NCBI GenBank assembly: GCA_022841665.1
Contig: JALHRB010000009.1
Coordinates: forward strand, 1 to 64,000
Direction of reading: 5' to 3'
Source of the DNA: Pseudolabrys sp.
GTDB lineage: Bacteria > Pseudomonadota > Alphaproteobacteria > Rhizobiales > Xanthobacteraceae
Length of the DNA: 64,000 nucleotides
Below, piece after piece: positions 1 through 9,747 of the stretch. Numbering within the stretch: the stretch's first letter is position 1; every line of letters starts with the position of its first letter. A program made the position numbers and the translations under genes. The notes under the pieces were generated by a model. The model had not been told where the DNA came from. It saw only the letters and a list, made by a program, of their open reading frames with translations, and did no database searches.

Positions 1-444
1 ATCGAACACGTCGCCACGGCGGCCGGGCACAGGCTGCGGCGCGGGCTGCGGCGCATTCGGCGCCGGCGCCGCGCCGCCGCGCGCGCCGAGCTGCTGCAGG
101 CGATACTCGGTGTCGTCCTGCATGCGCTTCAACTGAATCTGCAATTGCTGGTTCTGGTACTGCAATTGCTCGATGGTGCCGGTGAGCTGGCGCAGCGCGC
201 CTTCCATGCGGTCGAGCCGCACCGACACCTCGCCCGGATCGTTCGACGGCACGGCGCGACTTTGCGGCGCCGGCGCCGCCTCGCCGCGCGGCGGCTGTTG
301 CTGCTGGCGGTCGCCGCGGCTGAACAGGTCGTCGAGGAAATTGCCGCTCCGCTCCTGCGCAAGCGCGCCGGCGGAGGAAAGCAGCAGCGCCGCCAGCGCG
401 GCGGCGGGAAGCATGTTACGGGCGCGTGTCATCGGCGACTTCAT
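1..444 (-). CDS. cpoB: CpoB/YbgF, Tol-Pal associated periplasmic protein (3' part missing)
   Basis: The frame from the ATG at 444 stays open to the window edge (148 codons, no stop), so only the N-terminal part is present. It begins with a basic start and a hydrophobic signal peptide ending near ALAQ, then a Gln/Pro-rich linker, then a heptad-like stretch rich in Gln and Leu (QLQIQLKRMQDDTEYRLQQL) that matches the trimerisation coiled coil of CpoB. The TPR domain expected at the C-terminus lies outside the window. In its family the protein links Tol-Pal constriction to peptidoglycan synthesis. It normally follows pal directly; here an RND efflux pair and pal's own terminator lie between, so it probably needs its own promoter in 445-559. 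The call is firm; the full length is unknown. Confidence 0.88.
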   Translation of the reverse strand, partial: MKSPMTRARNMLPAAALAALLLSSAGALAQERSGNFLDDLFSRGDRQQQQPPRGEAAPAPQSRAVPSNDPGEVSVRLDRMEGALRQLTGTIEQLQYQNQQLQIQLKRMQDDTEYRLQQLGARGGAAPAPNAPQPAPQPVPGRRGDVFD

Positions 445-559
445 GGCTACGGGAAAAGGACCGCGATGTGATCTCTGGGCAATGTGCAGCGGCTGACTAC
501 CATACCGCGCGGACCGGGGCCAGAATGTGGCCGGGCCCGCCCCGCGGCGGCCGCAAGCC

Positions 560-3500
560 TTACTCGGCCGGCACCGCCTGGCGGCAGGCCTTGCGCGCGG
601 CCAGCCATTCCTCGAAGCGCTGGACGACCACGAAGAAGGACGGCACGAACAGCACCGCCAGGCAGGTGGAGGCGATCATGCCGGTGAACACCGTGATGCC
701 AATGGAGGCGCGCGCATTGGCGCCCGCCCCGCTCGCCAGCACCAGCGGCAGCACGCCGAGGATGAAGGCGAAGGAGGTCATCAGGATCGGGCGGAAGCGC
801 GCGCGGGCGGCCTCGACCGCCGCGTCGACCAGCGACTTGCCGCCCTCGCGCAGCTCGCGCGCGAACTCGACGATCAGGATGGCGTTCTTCGCCGACAGCG
901 CGATCAAGAGCACGATGCCGATCTGGGTGTAGAGATTGTTGTCGATGCGCAGCGCCGTCAGCGTGGCGACCGGCCCGATGAGCGAGATCGGCACCGCCAG
1001 GATCACCGCCGCCGGCCGGTACCAGCTCTCGTACTGGCCGGCGAGCACGAGATAGACCAGCAGCAGCGCCATGGCGAAGACGAGATACATCTGACCGCCG
1101 ACCAGCTTCTCCTGGTACGACATCGCCGACCACTCGTAGCCGACCCGCGCCGGGAAGGTGTTCTTGGCCAGGTCCTCCATCAGCGCCATGGCCTCGCCGG
1201 TCGAGCGGCCGCGCGCCGGCATGCCGATGATGGTGGCGGACGGATAGAGATTGTAGAGGCTGATCAGCGAGGGGCCGGCGACCGGCGTGACGTTCACCAG
1301 CGTGCCGAGCGGAATCATGCTGCCGGCCGCATTGCGCACCGACAACTGGCTGATCTCGTCGATGTCCAGGCGGAAACCGGCGTCGGCCTGCACGAAGACC
1401 TGGAAGGTGCGGCCGAACTTGGTGATCTGGTTGACGTAAGAGGAGCCGAGATAGCCGGCGAGCGCGTTGAACACCTGGTCGACGTTGACCTGCAGCGTCT
1501 GCGCCTTCACGCGGTCGACCTCGATCGCGTATTGCGGCACGCTGGCGCGGAACGACGACAGCACCAGCGCGATGGCCGACTGCGAGCCGGCGTTGGCGAC
1601 CGTCGAGTCCACGACGCTGGCGAGCTTGTTGAAGTCGAGGCTGTTGTCCTGCAGCTCGACCTGCATGGTGAAGCCGGCGGCAAAGCCGATGCCCTGGATC
1701 GGCGGCGGCGGCAGCACGCGGACCGTCGCCTCCTGGATCGGCGCCATGGCGGCGTTGAGGCTGTTGAGCATGGGCAAGAGGCCCTGCGCCTTGCCGCGCA
1801 CGCCCCAGTCCTTGAGGATGATGTAGGCGACGCCGGCATTGGCGAGCGAGGAATTGTTGTCGAGCGCGGAGACGCCGGCGATGGTGATGACCTGGTCGAC
1901 GCCGGGCGTCTTGCGCGCCGCGTCGGACACCTTGTCGAGCACGGCCTGCGTGCGCGGCAGCGAGGCGCCGTCGGGCAACTGCACGGTCGCCAGCATGTAG
2001 CCCTGGTCCTCGATCGGGATGAAGCCGGTCGGGATGCGCGAGAAGCCCCATAACGTGAGGCCGGTCACGGCCAGCGCCAGCAGCACCATGGCGGCCGAGC
2101 GGCCGACCAGCCAGCGCATCAGGCGCGCATAGGCATGCTCGACACGCTCGTAGCCTTTGTTGAAGCCGCGGTAGAAGAAGTTGCGCTTCTCCGGCGGCAC
2201 CGAGGGGCGCAGCCAGAGCGCGCATTGGGTCGGCTTGAGCGTGACGGCGTTGATCGCGCTGATGAGCGCGGTGGCGGCGATGACCAGCGCGAACTGCGCG
2301 TACATCTGGCCGGTGAGGCCGGGCAGGAAGGCCGCCGGCAGAAACACCGCCAGCAGCACCAAAGTAATGCCGATGATCGGGCCGAGCAGCACCTTCATGG
2401 CCTCGATCGCAGCCTGCGGGCCGCTCATGCCGTGGTCGATGTTATGGGCGGCGCCCTCCACCACGATGATGGCGTCGTCGACCACGATGCCGATCGCCAG
2501 CACGATGGCGAACAGCGTCGCGAAGTTGACGGTGAAGCCGAGCGCGGCCATGGCGGCAAACGCCCCGATGATGGTGACCGGCACGGTGGTGGCCGGCACC
2601 AGCATGGCGCGCCAGTCCTGCAGGAAGATCAGGATGACGATCAGCACCAAAATCGCTGCCTCGAACAGCGTGTGATAGACCTCGTTGATCGACGCGTTGA
2701 CGAAGATCGTGGTGTCGAACGGGATGCTGTAGGTCAGTCCCTGCGGGAAGCTCTTCGACAGCTCCGCCATGCGCTTCTTCACTTCGTTCGCGACGGTGAG
2801 CGCGTTGGCGCCGGGCGACTGGAAGATGGCGATGCCGGCCGACGCCTTGCCGTCGAGCTTGAACATCTGGCCATAGGTCTGCGCGCCGAGCTCGACCGTT
2901 CCGATGTCGCGGATGCGGGTGATCTGGCCGGCGGCGCCGGTCTTCACGATCACGTCGTTGAACTGCTCGGGATCGTCGAGCCGGCCGGCGACGTTGAGCG
3001 TGTACTGGAAGGTGACGGTGTCGGGCCCCGGCGGCATGCCGATCTGGCCGGCGGTGACCTGGCTGTTCTGCTGCTGCAGGGCGTTGACCACGTCCTGCAC
3101 GATCAGCCCCCTCGCCTTCATCTTCTCGGGGTCGAGCCAGACGCGCATGGCGTATTGGCCGGCGCCGAACACGCTGACATTGCCGACGCCGGGCAGCCGC
3201 GCGATGTCGTCCTTCAGGCTGATGGTGGCGTAGTTGGCGAGATAGAGGCTGTCGTAGCGGTTGTCGGGCGAGGTCAGCGTGACGATCTGCAGGATCGAGG
3301 TCGACTTCTTCTGCACGTTGACGCCCTGCGCCTGCACCGACTGCGGCAGTTGCGAGAGCGCGGCGGACACGCGGTTCTGCACCAGCACCTGCGCGAAATT
3401 GAGGTCGGTGCCGATCTTGAAGGTGACGGTGAGCGTGTAGGCGCCGTCGGCGGTGGCGTAGGACTGCATGTAGATCATGCCTTCCACGCCGTTGACCTGC

Positions 3501-3703
3501 TGCTCGATCGGCAGCGCGACGGTGTCGATGACGGTGCGCGCGCTGGCGCCGGGATAGCGCGTGGTGACCTGCACGGTCGGCGGCACCACGTCGGGATATT
3601 GCGCGACCGGCAGCGCCAGCACCGCCACGGCGCCGATCACGACCATCAGGATCGCGATGACGTTGGCGAGAACCGGGCGCTCGATGAAGAATTTGGAGAT
3701 CAT
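560..3703 (-). CDS. RND multidrug efflux transporter, HAE1/AcrB family
   Basis: An inner-membrane proton/drug antiporter of 1047 residues, essentially the length of AcrB. The N-terminus MISKFFIERPVLANVIAIL is the canonical HAE1 start with TM1. The paired proton-relay aspartates appear in GIVVDDAIIVVEG (about residue 407) and the matching lysine in SAKNAILIVEFA (C-terminal half). Two periplasmic porter loops and 12 predicted TM segments follow the family layout. An upstream in-frame ATG at 3829 exists, but it would translate repeat DNA, so the start is set at 3703. The membrane fusion protein gene lies immediately upstream. No TolC-type outer membrane factor is in the window, so it probably borrows one encoded elsewhere. 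Substrates cannot be read from sequence. Confidence 0.95.
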   Translation of the reverse strand: MISKFFIERPVLANVIAILMVVIGAVAVLALPVAQYPDVVPPTVQVTTRYPGASARTVIDTVALPIEQQVNGVEGMIYMQSYATADGAYTLTVTFKIGTDLNFAQVLVQNRVSAALSQLPQSVQAQGVNVQKKSTSILQIVTLTSPDNRYDSLYLANYATISLKDDIARLPGVGNVSVFGAGQYAMRVWLDPEKMKARGLIVQDVVNALQQQNSQVTAGQIGMPPGPDTVTFQYTLNVAGRLDDPEQFNDVIVKTGAAGQITRIRDIGTVELGAQTYGQMFKLDGKASAGIAIFQSPGANALTVANEVKKRMAELSKSFPQGLTYSIPFDTTIFVNASINEVYHTLFEAAILVLIVILIFLQDWRAMLVPATTVPVTIIGAFAAMAALGFTVNFATLFAIVLAIGIVVDDAIIVVEGAAHNIDHGMSGPQAAIEAMKVLLGPIIGITLVLLAVFLPAAFLPGLTGQMYAQFALVIAATALISAINAVTLKPTQCALWLRPSVPPEKRNFFYRGFNKGYERVEHAYARLMRWLVGRSAAMVLLALAVTGLTLWGFSRIPTGFIPIEDQGYMLATVQLPDGASLPRTQAVLDKVSDAARKTPGVDQVITIAGVSALDNNSSLANAGVAYIILKDWGVRGKAQGLLPMLNSLNAAMAPIQEATVRVLPPPPIQGIGFAAGFTMQVELQDNSLDFNKLASVVDSTVANAGSQSAIALVLSSFRASVPQYAIEVDRVKAQTLQVNVDQVFNALAGYLGSSYVNQITKFGRTFQVFVQADAGFRLDIDEISQLSVRNAAGSMIPLGTLVNVTPVAGPSLISLYNLYPSATIIGMPARGRSTGEAMALMEDLAKNTFPARVGYEWSAMSYQEKLVGGQMYLVFAMALLLVYLVLAGQYESWYRPAAVILAVPISLIGPVATLTALRIDNNLYTQIGIVLLIALSAKNAILIVEFARELREGGKSLVDAAVEAARARFRPILMTSFAFILGVLPLVLASGAGANARASIGITVFTGMIASTCLAVLFVPSFFVVVQRFEEWLAARKACRQAVPAE

Positions 3704-3710
3704 CCCATCC

Positions 3711-3865
3711 CCGCTCGTCCCCGCGAAAGCGGGGACCCAGTGCAGAACATGTCTGACGCCAAGCTTTGGCTTCTGGATTCCCATCGCAAGCCGGCCGTAG
3801 CCGACTTGCGCATCATTCTTGGCAGACATCGGGTAAACCCGATGTCTGCGCGCGGGAATGAGCGG
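3711..3865. repeat. Composite palindromic repeat (family B) inside the RND operon
   Basis: It begins with CTCGTCCCCGCGAAAGCGGG and ends with GCGCGGGAATGAGCGG, the same flanks as the elements at 38826 and 40436. Between them are two further inverted repeats: a CAAGCCGGC/GCCGACTTG pair near 3788-3810 and a perfect GCAGACATCGGG-TAAA-CCCGATGTCTGC near 3823-3850. It separates the fusion protein gene from the transporter gene. Confidence 0.85.
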
Positions 3866-3904
3866 AGTGCGGGGCGAGGTCCTCGGATCATCGACGTGCA
3901 GCCC

Positions 3905-5068
3905 TCAGTTCTTGGCCGACGGCGTGGCGGCCTCCGCCGGATCGACCTTCTGCCCCGGCACGGCGCGCAGGAGGCCGCTGACGATGACGCGGTCTTGCGG
4001 GCCGACGCCCTTCTCGATCACGCGCAGGGTGCCGTCGAGCGGGCCGATCTCGACCTTGCGCTGCTCGACCACGTCGTCCTTGCCGGCGATCAGCAGATAG
4101 CGGCCGCTCTGATCGCTGCCGAGCGCTGAGTCCGGCACCAGCAGCGCGTCGTCCATGCGGCCGATCGGGATGCGCACCCGCACGAACAGGCCGGGCAGCA
4201 GCGCGCGGTCGGGATTATTGAGGATGGCGCGGCCGGCGAGCGTGCCGGTGGAAGCGTCCACCGTCGGCGCGACGTAATCGAGCGTGCCTTTGTGCGGATG
4301 GCCTTCCTCGGTCTGCAGGCCGACCTCGACCGGCACCTTGCGCAACTCCTCCGGCGTCATGCCGCGCTGGCGGATGCGTTCGCGGATGCGCAGCGTCTCG
4401 CGCTCGTTGATGGAGAAGTTCACATAGATCGGGTCGAGCTGCACGATGGTGGCGAGCACCGTCGGCTGCGAATTGGCGCCGACATATTCGCCGACCGACA
4501 CGGTGCGGGCAGTGACGATGCCGTCGAAGGGCGCGGTCACGCTGGTGTAGCCGTAATTGATCTTGGCGAGTTCGGTGTTGACCTCGGCCTGCTGAAGATT
4601 GGCGCGGGCGGTGTCGCGGTTGGCGGTGGAGGCGTCGAGGGTGGCCTTGGAGGCGGTCCCGCGCGCGGCCAGATCGACCTGGCGCTCGTAGTCGGCCTGC
4701 GTCTGGCGCACGGTGGCGTTCGCGCTCTCCTGCGCGGCGACCGACTGGTCGAGCTTGAGCTTGTAGGACTGCGGCTCGATGGTGAAGAGCAAGGTGCCCT
4801 TCTTCACCAGGTCGCCGTCCTTGTAGTTGACGGTCTCGAGAAAGCCGGGGACGCGGGCGACCAGATTGGCGGTGTTCACCGCGGCGCTGTTGCCGGTCGC
4901 CTGGAGATAAAGCGTGATCGTCTTTTTGACGGGCGTGGCAACCGTGACCTTGGGCGGCGGCGGCGCGACGTAGGTGTTCTTCTGCTCGCATCCGGCGAGC
5001 GCCAGAAGCGCGACAAGCGCGGCAGCGCCGGCCCGCCCTACATGGATGACCGACCCTTGCCCGCGCAT
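3905..5068 (-). CDS. RND efflux periplasmic adaptor (membrane fusion protein), lipoprotein
   Basis: The 387-residue product starts at an ATG preceded by GGGGGAG. A short hydrophobic segment ends in a lipobox (LLALAGC), predicting a lipid-anchored periplasmic adaptor as in MexA/AcrA. It then shows the family order: beta-barrel start (VTVATPVKKTITLYLQATG), lipoyl half-motif, an alpha-helical hairpin rich in Ala and Gln (about residues 100-165), the second lipoyl half (VTAPFDGIVTARTVSVGEYV), a beta-barrel and a membrane-proximal domain. It is upstream of, and presumably co-transcribed with, the RND transporter, with a palindromic repeat in the gap. No local TetR/MarR-type regulator of the pump is adjacent. 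Confidence 0.94.
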   Translation of the reverse strand: MRGQGSVIHVGRAGAAALVALLALAGCEQKNTYVAPPPPKVTVATPVKKTITLYLQATGNSAAVNTANLVARVPGFLETVNYKDGDLVKKGTLLFTIEPQSYKLKLDQSVAAQESANATVRQTQADYERQVDLAARGTASKATLDASTANRDTARANLQQAEVNTELAKINYGYTSVTAPFDGIVTARTVSVGEYVGANSQPTVLATIVQLDPIYVNFSINERETLRIRERIRQRGMTPEELRKVPVEVGLQTEEGHPHKGTLDYVAPTVDASTGTLAGRAILNNPDRALLPGLFVRVRIPIGRMDDALLVPDSALGSDQSGRYLLIAGKDDVVEQRKVEIGPLDGTLRVIEKGVGPQDRVIVSGLLRAVPGQKVDPAEAATPSAKN

Positions 5069-5173
5069 CGCGCAACTCCCCCGTACTTCACGGAAGGGGG
5101 TGTGACCGGCACCCTACCCGCAGACGCCAAAGTTCCGCGAAACGCAGCGATTTGCAAGACACAATGCGATGAC

Positions 5174-5209
5174 AAAAGGCCGGGCGGCGGCGTGCCGGCC
5201 CGGCCTTTT
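5174..5209 (-). terminator. Intrinsic terminator after pal
   Basis: A perfect 12-bp stem AAAAGGCCGGGC / GCCCGGCCTTTT (5174-5185 with 5198-5209) surrounds a 12-nt loop. On the minus strand it lies about 20 bp beyond the pal stop and ends in TTTT. It separates pal transcription from the downstream efflux pair. Confidence 0.8.
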
Positions 5210-5230
5210 ATTCAAGTCCGTGCAGCGGCG

Positions 5231-5728
5231 TCAGGAGCTGGCGTTGAGCAGCGTGACGGCGCGGCGGTTCTGCGACCAGCAGGAGATGTCGTTGCACACC
5301 GCCACCGGGCGCTCCTTGCCGTAGGAGATGGTGCGCATGCGCTGGGCGGCGATGCCGCGCGAGGCCAGGTAGTCGCGCACGGCTTGCGCGCGGCGGGCGC
5401 CGAGCGCGATGTTGTACTCGCGCGTGCCGCGCTCGTCGGCGTGGCCTTCGACCGTGAACTGGCTGTACTGCGCATAGGTGGTCAGCCACTGCGCCTGCTT
5501 GTCGAGCGTGGCGCGCGACTGCGTCGTAAGCTCCGAGGAGTCGGTCTCGAAGAAGACGCGGTCGCCGACATTGACGACGAAATCCTGCTGGCTGCCGGGC
5601 GCGGCGGCGCCGCCGGCATTGGCCTGGGCGTTGTCGGCCTGCTGGCTGGCGCAGGCGGAAACCGCGAGCGCCGCGGCGAGCAACACCGCAACGCGGGCGC
5701 CGCGAAGCACTTTGCTGAGTTCGATCAT
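5231..5728 (-). CDS. pal: Peptidoglycan-associated lipoprotein Pal
   Basis: An outer-membrane lipoprotein of 165 residues that binds peptidoglycan and is the outer partner of TolB and TolA. The ATG at 5728 is preceded by GGAGTCACCGGA. A signal peptide ends in the lipobox LAVSAC. The C-terminal OmpA-like domain includes VEGHADERGTREYNIALGAR with the conserved diaminopimelate-binding residues. A longer in-frame start at 5800 would place 24 unlikely residues before the signal peptide. It follows tolB as usual, but the 218-bp gap with two inverted repeats suggests a promoter or regulatory site of its own. An intrinsic terminator follows. Confidence 0.97.
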   Translation of the reverse strand: MIELSKVLRGARVAVLLAAALAVSACASQQADNAQANAGGAAAPGSQQDFVVNVGDRVFFETDSSELTTQSRATLDKQAQWLTTYAQYSQFTVEGHADERGTREYNIALGARRAQAVRDYLASRGIAAQRMRTISYGKERPVAVCNDISCWSQNRRAVTLLNASS

Positions 5729-5833
5729 TCCGGTGACTCCATTCTCGCGCACTGACCGGACGTGTGCAGAGACACTGTTGTAGAAAGCCGGTAGCGACAT
5801 TTCGGGCTCTTAGCTCTTCGTCTAGCAGCCCGT

Positions 5834-5869
5834 TCGTTAAACGAACGTTCCATCAACCTTGATGGAACC
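5834..5869. promoter_or_regulatory. Two adjacent inverted repeats between tolB and pal
   Basis: GTTCGTT-A-AACGAAC (5834-5848) is a perfect 15-bp palindrome. TTCCATCAA-CC-TTGATGGAA (5850-5869) is a perfect 20-bp one, one base further on. They lie about 105-140 bp upstream of the pal start. Neither is followed by a T-run, so operator sites or an mRNA processing structure fit better than a terminator. The binding protein is unknown. Confidence 0.45.
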
Positions 5870-5946
5870 TTGCAGGGCCCGCTAAAACTCGAGGAACCGC
5901 GCAAACCGTTTCCGATGGTTAAGAGACGGTGAAAATTGCGGCAGGA

Positions 5947-7290
5947 TCACGACAGCAGCGGCGACCAGGCCGGATCGGAGGCAAAGCTCGGCGTCGGCAC
6001 CTTCTGCTCGTTCCGGCCGGTGACGTCGATCGTAAAGAGGTTGGGCCCGCCGCCCTGGTCGCGGAAGAACATCAGCACACGGCCGTTCGGCGCGAAGGAC
6101 GGGCCTTCGTTGTGGAAGCCGGAGGTGAGCAGGCGCTCGCCCGAGCCGTCGGGCTTGAGGATGCCGATGGAGAACTGCCCGCGCGTCTGGCCGGTGAAGG
6201 CGATGTAGTCGCCGCGCGGCGACCACACCGGCGTCGAGTGCTGGCCTTCGCCGAAGGAGATGCGCTGGGCCGGACCGCCGGTCGCCGCCATCACGTAGAT
6301 CTGCTGCGTGCCGCCGCGGTCGCTCTCGAAGCAGATGCGGCTGCCGTCGGGCGAGTAGCAGGGCGAGGTGTCGATCGCCGGCGTGTCGGTGAGCCGCGTG
6401 GTCTGCTTGGAGCGCAGGTCCATGACGAACAGGTTGGCGTTGCCGCCCTGCTGCAGGCTCATGATGACGCGCTGGCCGTCGGGCGAGAAGCGCGGCGCAA
6501 ACGTCATGCCGGGGAAGTTGCCGACGATCTCGCGCTGGCCGGTCTCGATGTTCAGGAGATAGACGCGCGGATCGCCCTGCCCGTAGGACATGTAGGTGAT
6601 CTCTTGCGTCGAGGGATTGAAGCGCGGCGTGAGCACGAGGTCGTCGCCGCGCGTGATGTAGCGCACGCCGGCGCCGTCCTGATCCATGATGGCGAGGCGC
6701 TTGATGCGCCGCTCCTTCGGGCCGGTCTCGTCGACGAAAACGACGCGGCTGTCGAAATAGCCCTTCTCGCCGGTCAAGCGCTCGTAGATCGCGTCCGAGA
6801 TGATGTGCGCGATGCGGCGCCAGTTGTCCGGCGTGGTGAAGTACTGCTTGCCGTCGAGCTGCTGGCCGGCGAACACGTCCCACAGGCGGAACTCGGCCTT
6901 CAGGCGGCCGTCGCCCTGCTTGGTCATGCGGCCGGTGACGAGCGCCTGCGCGTTGATCGTGCGCCAGTCGGTGAAGCGCGGCACCGCGTCGGTGTTGACG
7001 ATCTTCTCGATGAAGGCCTGCGGGTTGATCGGCGCGAACAGGCCGGAGCGTTGCAGGTTGCCGGTGATAACGCTGCTGACGTTGCGCGCGACGTCGCCTT
7101 CGGTCGGCGTGCCGGCGACGAAGTCGGGCAGCGCGATCGGCATCGGCTGCACGTTGCCTTGCGTGATGTCGAGGCGGAGCACCGCGTTGGCCGGGCGCGT
7201 GGCCAGAGCGAGCATGCCGGCGCCGGCGCCGGCCAGGAGCCGGCGGCGGTTCAGCGGAAAGGGGGCCGTCGGAAAATCAATGCGCGTCAT
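5947..7290 (-). CDS. tolB: Tol-Pal system beta-propeller protein TolB
   Basis: A periplasmic protein of 447 residues that switches between Pal and TolA during outer-membrane constriction. The N-terminus has an arginine-rich signal ([17 protein letters not shown], cleavage after ANA) resembling a twin-arginine leader. An alpha/beta domain follows (about 40-170), then a six-bladed propeller with repeated motifs such as [16 protein letters not shown] and [10 protein letters not shown]. The start at 7290 lies 23 bp after the tolA stop; the open frame extends further upstream but that part overlaps tolA out of frame. It belongs to the tolQRAB transcription unit. Confidence 0.97.
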   Translation of the reverse strand: MTRIDFPTAPFPLNRRRLLAGAGAGMLALATRPANAVLRLDITQGNVQPMPIALPDFVAGTPTEGDVARNVSSVITGNLQRSGLFAPINPQAFIEKIVNTDAVPRFTDWRTINAQALVTGRMTKQGDGRLKAEFRLWDVFAGQQLDGKQYFTTPDNWRRIAHIISDAIYERLTGEKGYFDSRVVFVDETGPKERRIKRLAIMDQDGAGVRYITRGDDLVLTPRFNPSTQEITYMSYGQGDPRVYLLNIETGQREIVGNFPGMTFAPRFSPDGQRVIMSLQQGGNANLFVMDLRSKQTTRLTDTPAIDTSPCYSPDGSRICFESDRGGTQQIYVMAATGGPAQRISFGEGQHSTPVWSPRGDYIAFTGQTRGQFSIGILKPDGSGERLLTSGFHNEGPSFAPNGRVLMFFRDQGGGPNLFTIDVTGRNEQKVPTPSFASDPAWSPLLS

Positions 7291-7313
7291 GTTGCCGGAA
7301 ATGCCTGTTGGGT

Positions 7314-8216
7314 TCAGCCGCGGAACATGTCGCGGGGATCGAAGGTGACCTCGATGTCTTTCCATGTCTCGTAGTGCTCGGGCCGCAGCATGTCGAAGGG
7401 CTGGCCGCGGAAGACGGCGCGGATGGCGCTGTCGCGCGCCGTGGTGAAGAGGACGCCGGTGCCGCTGGTCAGCACCGTCGGCGGCGCCGACAACTTGCCG
7501 TCCTTGCCGAGGCGGATGCGGACGCGGATGACGTAGTCTTCCGGATTGGTGATGCCGACCGGCGGATTCCACAGCGCCATCAGGCGCGCGCGCAGCGCGT
7601 CGAGCTCGGAAGCCGACAGCTGCGAGGCGTTGCCGAGCGCGGTGCCGAGCGAGGGCGCGCTGTTGGGCTCGTTGCCGGCGGCGGCCATGCGGCGCGGCTC
7701 GCGCTGGTCGAGCAGCGCGGCGATCTTGTCGGCGTCGAACTTCGGCTGCTGCTTTTGCGGCGGCTTCTTCGGCGGCAGCGGCTTGGGCTCGTTCTGCGCC
7801 TGCTTGAGTTTGTCGGCGATCGGGTCGGCCTTGTCCTGGCCGGCCGGATCCGGCGGCTTGTCGGCCTTGGCCTCTTTCTGCTCGACCGGCTTCTGCTGCT
7901 CCGGCTGCGGCTTAGGCTCGGGCGGCTTCTCGGCGGTCGCCTTGACCTCGGGCTTCTCGGAAACCTTCGGCTTGACGTCCTCGGCCGGCTTGACCTCTTC
8001 CGCCTTCTTCTCGACCAGGGGCTTGGGCTCTTCCTTCTTGGGCGCGTCCTTCACGCCCTTGGTCAGCTCGGAGAATTCCTTCTCGCTGATCATGTCGACC
8101 GGCAGCGATTCCGCCGGGGTGACGTCGAAGTTCTTGCCGGAGAAAGACACGACGGCGAAGGCCAGCACCGCCAGGTGCAGGCCGGTCGAGATCACCGATG
8201 CGGTCTTCATCTCCAT
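7314..8216 (-). CDS. tolA: TolA, inner-membrane/periplasm-spanning protein of the Tol system
   Basis: A 300-residue product with one N-terminal TM helix (about residues 8-26), a long Lys/Pro/Glu-rich spacer (about 50-190) expected to span the periplasm, and a C-terminal TonB/TolA-like domain (about 225-300, with [24 protein letters not shown]). It transmits the proton-motive energy of TolQR to TolB-Pal. An alternative ATG lies two codons downstream at 8210. The gene starts 5 bp beyond the tolR stop and is followed by tolB, so co-transcription is likely. Low-complexity spacer sequence makes orthology rest mainly on position and architecture. Confidence 0.94.
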   Translation of the reverse strand: MEMKTASVISTGLHLAVLAFAVVSFSGKNFDVTPAESLPVDMISEKEFSELTKGVKDAPKKEEPKPLVEKKAEEVKPAEDVKPKVSEKPEVKATAEKPPEPKPQPEQQKPVEQKEAKADKPPDPAGQDKADPIADKLKQAQNEPKPLPPKKPPQKQQPKFDADKIAALLDQREPRRMAAAGNEPNSAPSLGTALGNASQLSASELDALRARLMALWNPPVGITNPEDYVIRVRIRLGKDGKLSAPPTVLTSGTGVLFTTARDSAIRAVFRGQPFDMLRPEHYETWKDIEVTFDPRDMFRG

Positions 8217-8221
8217 GAAGG

Positions 8222-8668
8222 CTACTTGCCCTGCTCGAATTCGGTCACCAAGGCTACACGATGGAAGCCGGCCGACGACAGCCGTCCCATCACCTGCATC
8301 ATGGCCCCGTAGCCCACCCGCTTGTCGCCGCGCACGTAGATGCGGGCCTCGTTGCCGCCGCGCGCCTGCGCCACCGCCTGCAATTTGGCGATCAACTCGT
8401 CGAGGGCGACCTCGGAATTCTGCAGGAAAACCTTGCCGGCGTCGTTGACGGAGACGGTCAGCGGCTCCTTGTCCTGGTCGAGGCTCTTAGCTTGGCTCTG
8501 CGGCAGGTCGATCGGCACGCCGACGGTCAAAAGCGGCGCCGACACCATGAAGATGATCAACAACACCAACATCACGTCCACCATCGGCGTGACGTTGATC
8601 TCGGCCATCACCTGGCGGCGGTGATGTTTCCGTCTACCGATGACCGGCGTGCCGGCGTTGGCTGCCAT
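8222..8668 (-). CDS. tolR: TolR, proton channel subunit
   Basis: A 148-residue ExbD/TolR family protein. A short cytoplasmic start leads into one TM helix carrying the ion-pathway aspartate (MVDVMLVLLIIFMVSAPLL, about residues 28-46). A periplasmic domain follows with the family pattern ending in VGYGAMMQVMGRLSSAGFHRVALVTE. With TolQ it forms the proton-driven stator that powers TolA. It is separated by 13 bp from tolQ and 5 bp from tolA in a tight operon. Confidence 0.97.
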   Translation of the reverse strand: MAANAGTPVIGRRKHHRRQVMAEINVTPMVDVMLVLLIIFMVSAPLLTVGVPIDLPQSQAKSLDQDKEPLTVSVNDAGKVFLQNSEVALDELIAKLQAVAQARGGNEARIYVRGDKRVGYGAMMQVMGRLSSAGFHRVALVTEFEQGK

Positions 8669-8681
8669 TTGGGTGGTCCCC

Positions 8682-9395
<714 letters not shown>

Positions 9396-9693
9396 GGGCA
9401 CGTCCTTTCCGCTACGGCGGCTTCGAGATGACCGCTGGCGCGGCACGGGGATCCGGCGTGGCGCGCCGGACCATGCCGCTCACGCGCGAAGCGAAAAACC
9501 GAAAGTTTCGCAAAAACCCGTGTCCACCACCGGCGGAACGACGAAATCCCCGCGAAACTTGGCCAAACTAGGGCGCATGAGCGGGCTTTAGCCCCGCTAA
9601 CAGGCCTGATTGTGGTTAAGAACTGGTTACCCGCCGGCTGTCAACGGGGACGGCTCTTCTCCCCTCCCCACGCGCCGTTGCGTGCGGCGAGGG
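9396..9693. other. Intergenic region upstream of tolQ with a CtrA-like near-site
   Basis: About 300 bp with no convincing gene. At 9616-9630 the sequence TTAA-GAACTGG-TTAC matches the CtrA consensus TTAA-N7-TTAA at seven of eight positions, about 220 bp upstream of tolQ. A short GC-rich inverted repeat (AGCGGG/CCCGCT) lies near 9578-9598. No clear -35/-10 pair was found for tolQ. Confidence 0.3.
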
Positions 9694-9723
9694 AAAAAGA
9701 AAAGGCCGCCCCGAAGGGCGGCC
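9694..9723 (-). terminator. Intrinsic terminator after the DUF2852 gene
   Basis: An 8-bp perfect stem GGCCGCCC/GGGCGGCC with a CGAA loop on the plus strand (9704-9723). Read on the minus strand it is followed by TTTTCTTTTT. It lies 25 bp beyond the stop of the gene at 9748. Confidence 0.85.
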
Positions 9724-9747
9724 CTGCTTTGACCGGCGTCGTGTTCG

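Noticed and set aside
447-2225. A 592-codon minus-strand frame overlapping the RND gene
   Set aside because: Arg/Ala/Gly-rich shadow in another frame; the RND frame carries all family motifs.
3704-3829. N-terminal extension of the RND transporter
   Set aside because: The added 42 residues are translated from a palindromic repeat (WVPAFAG-type); the family start is at 3703.
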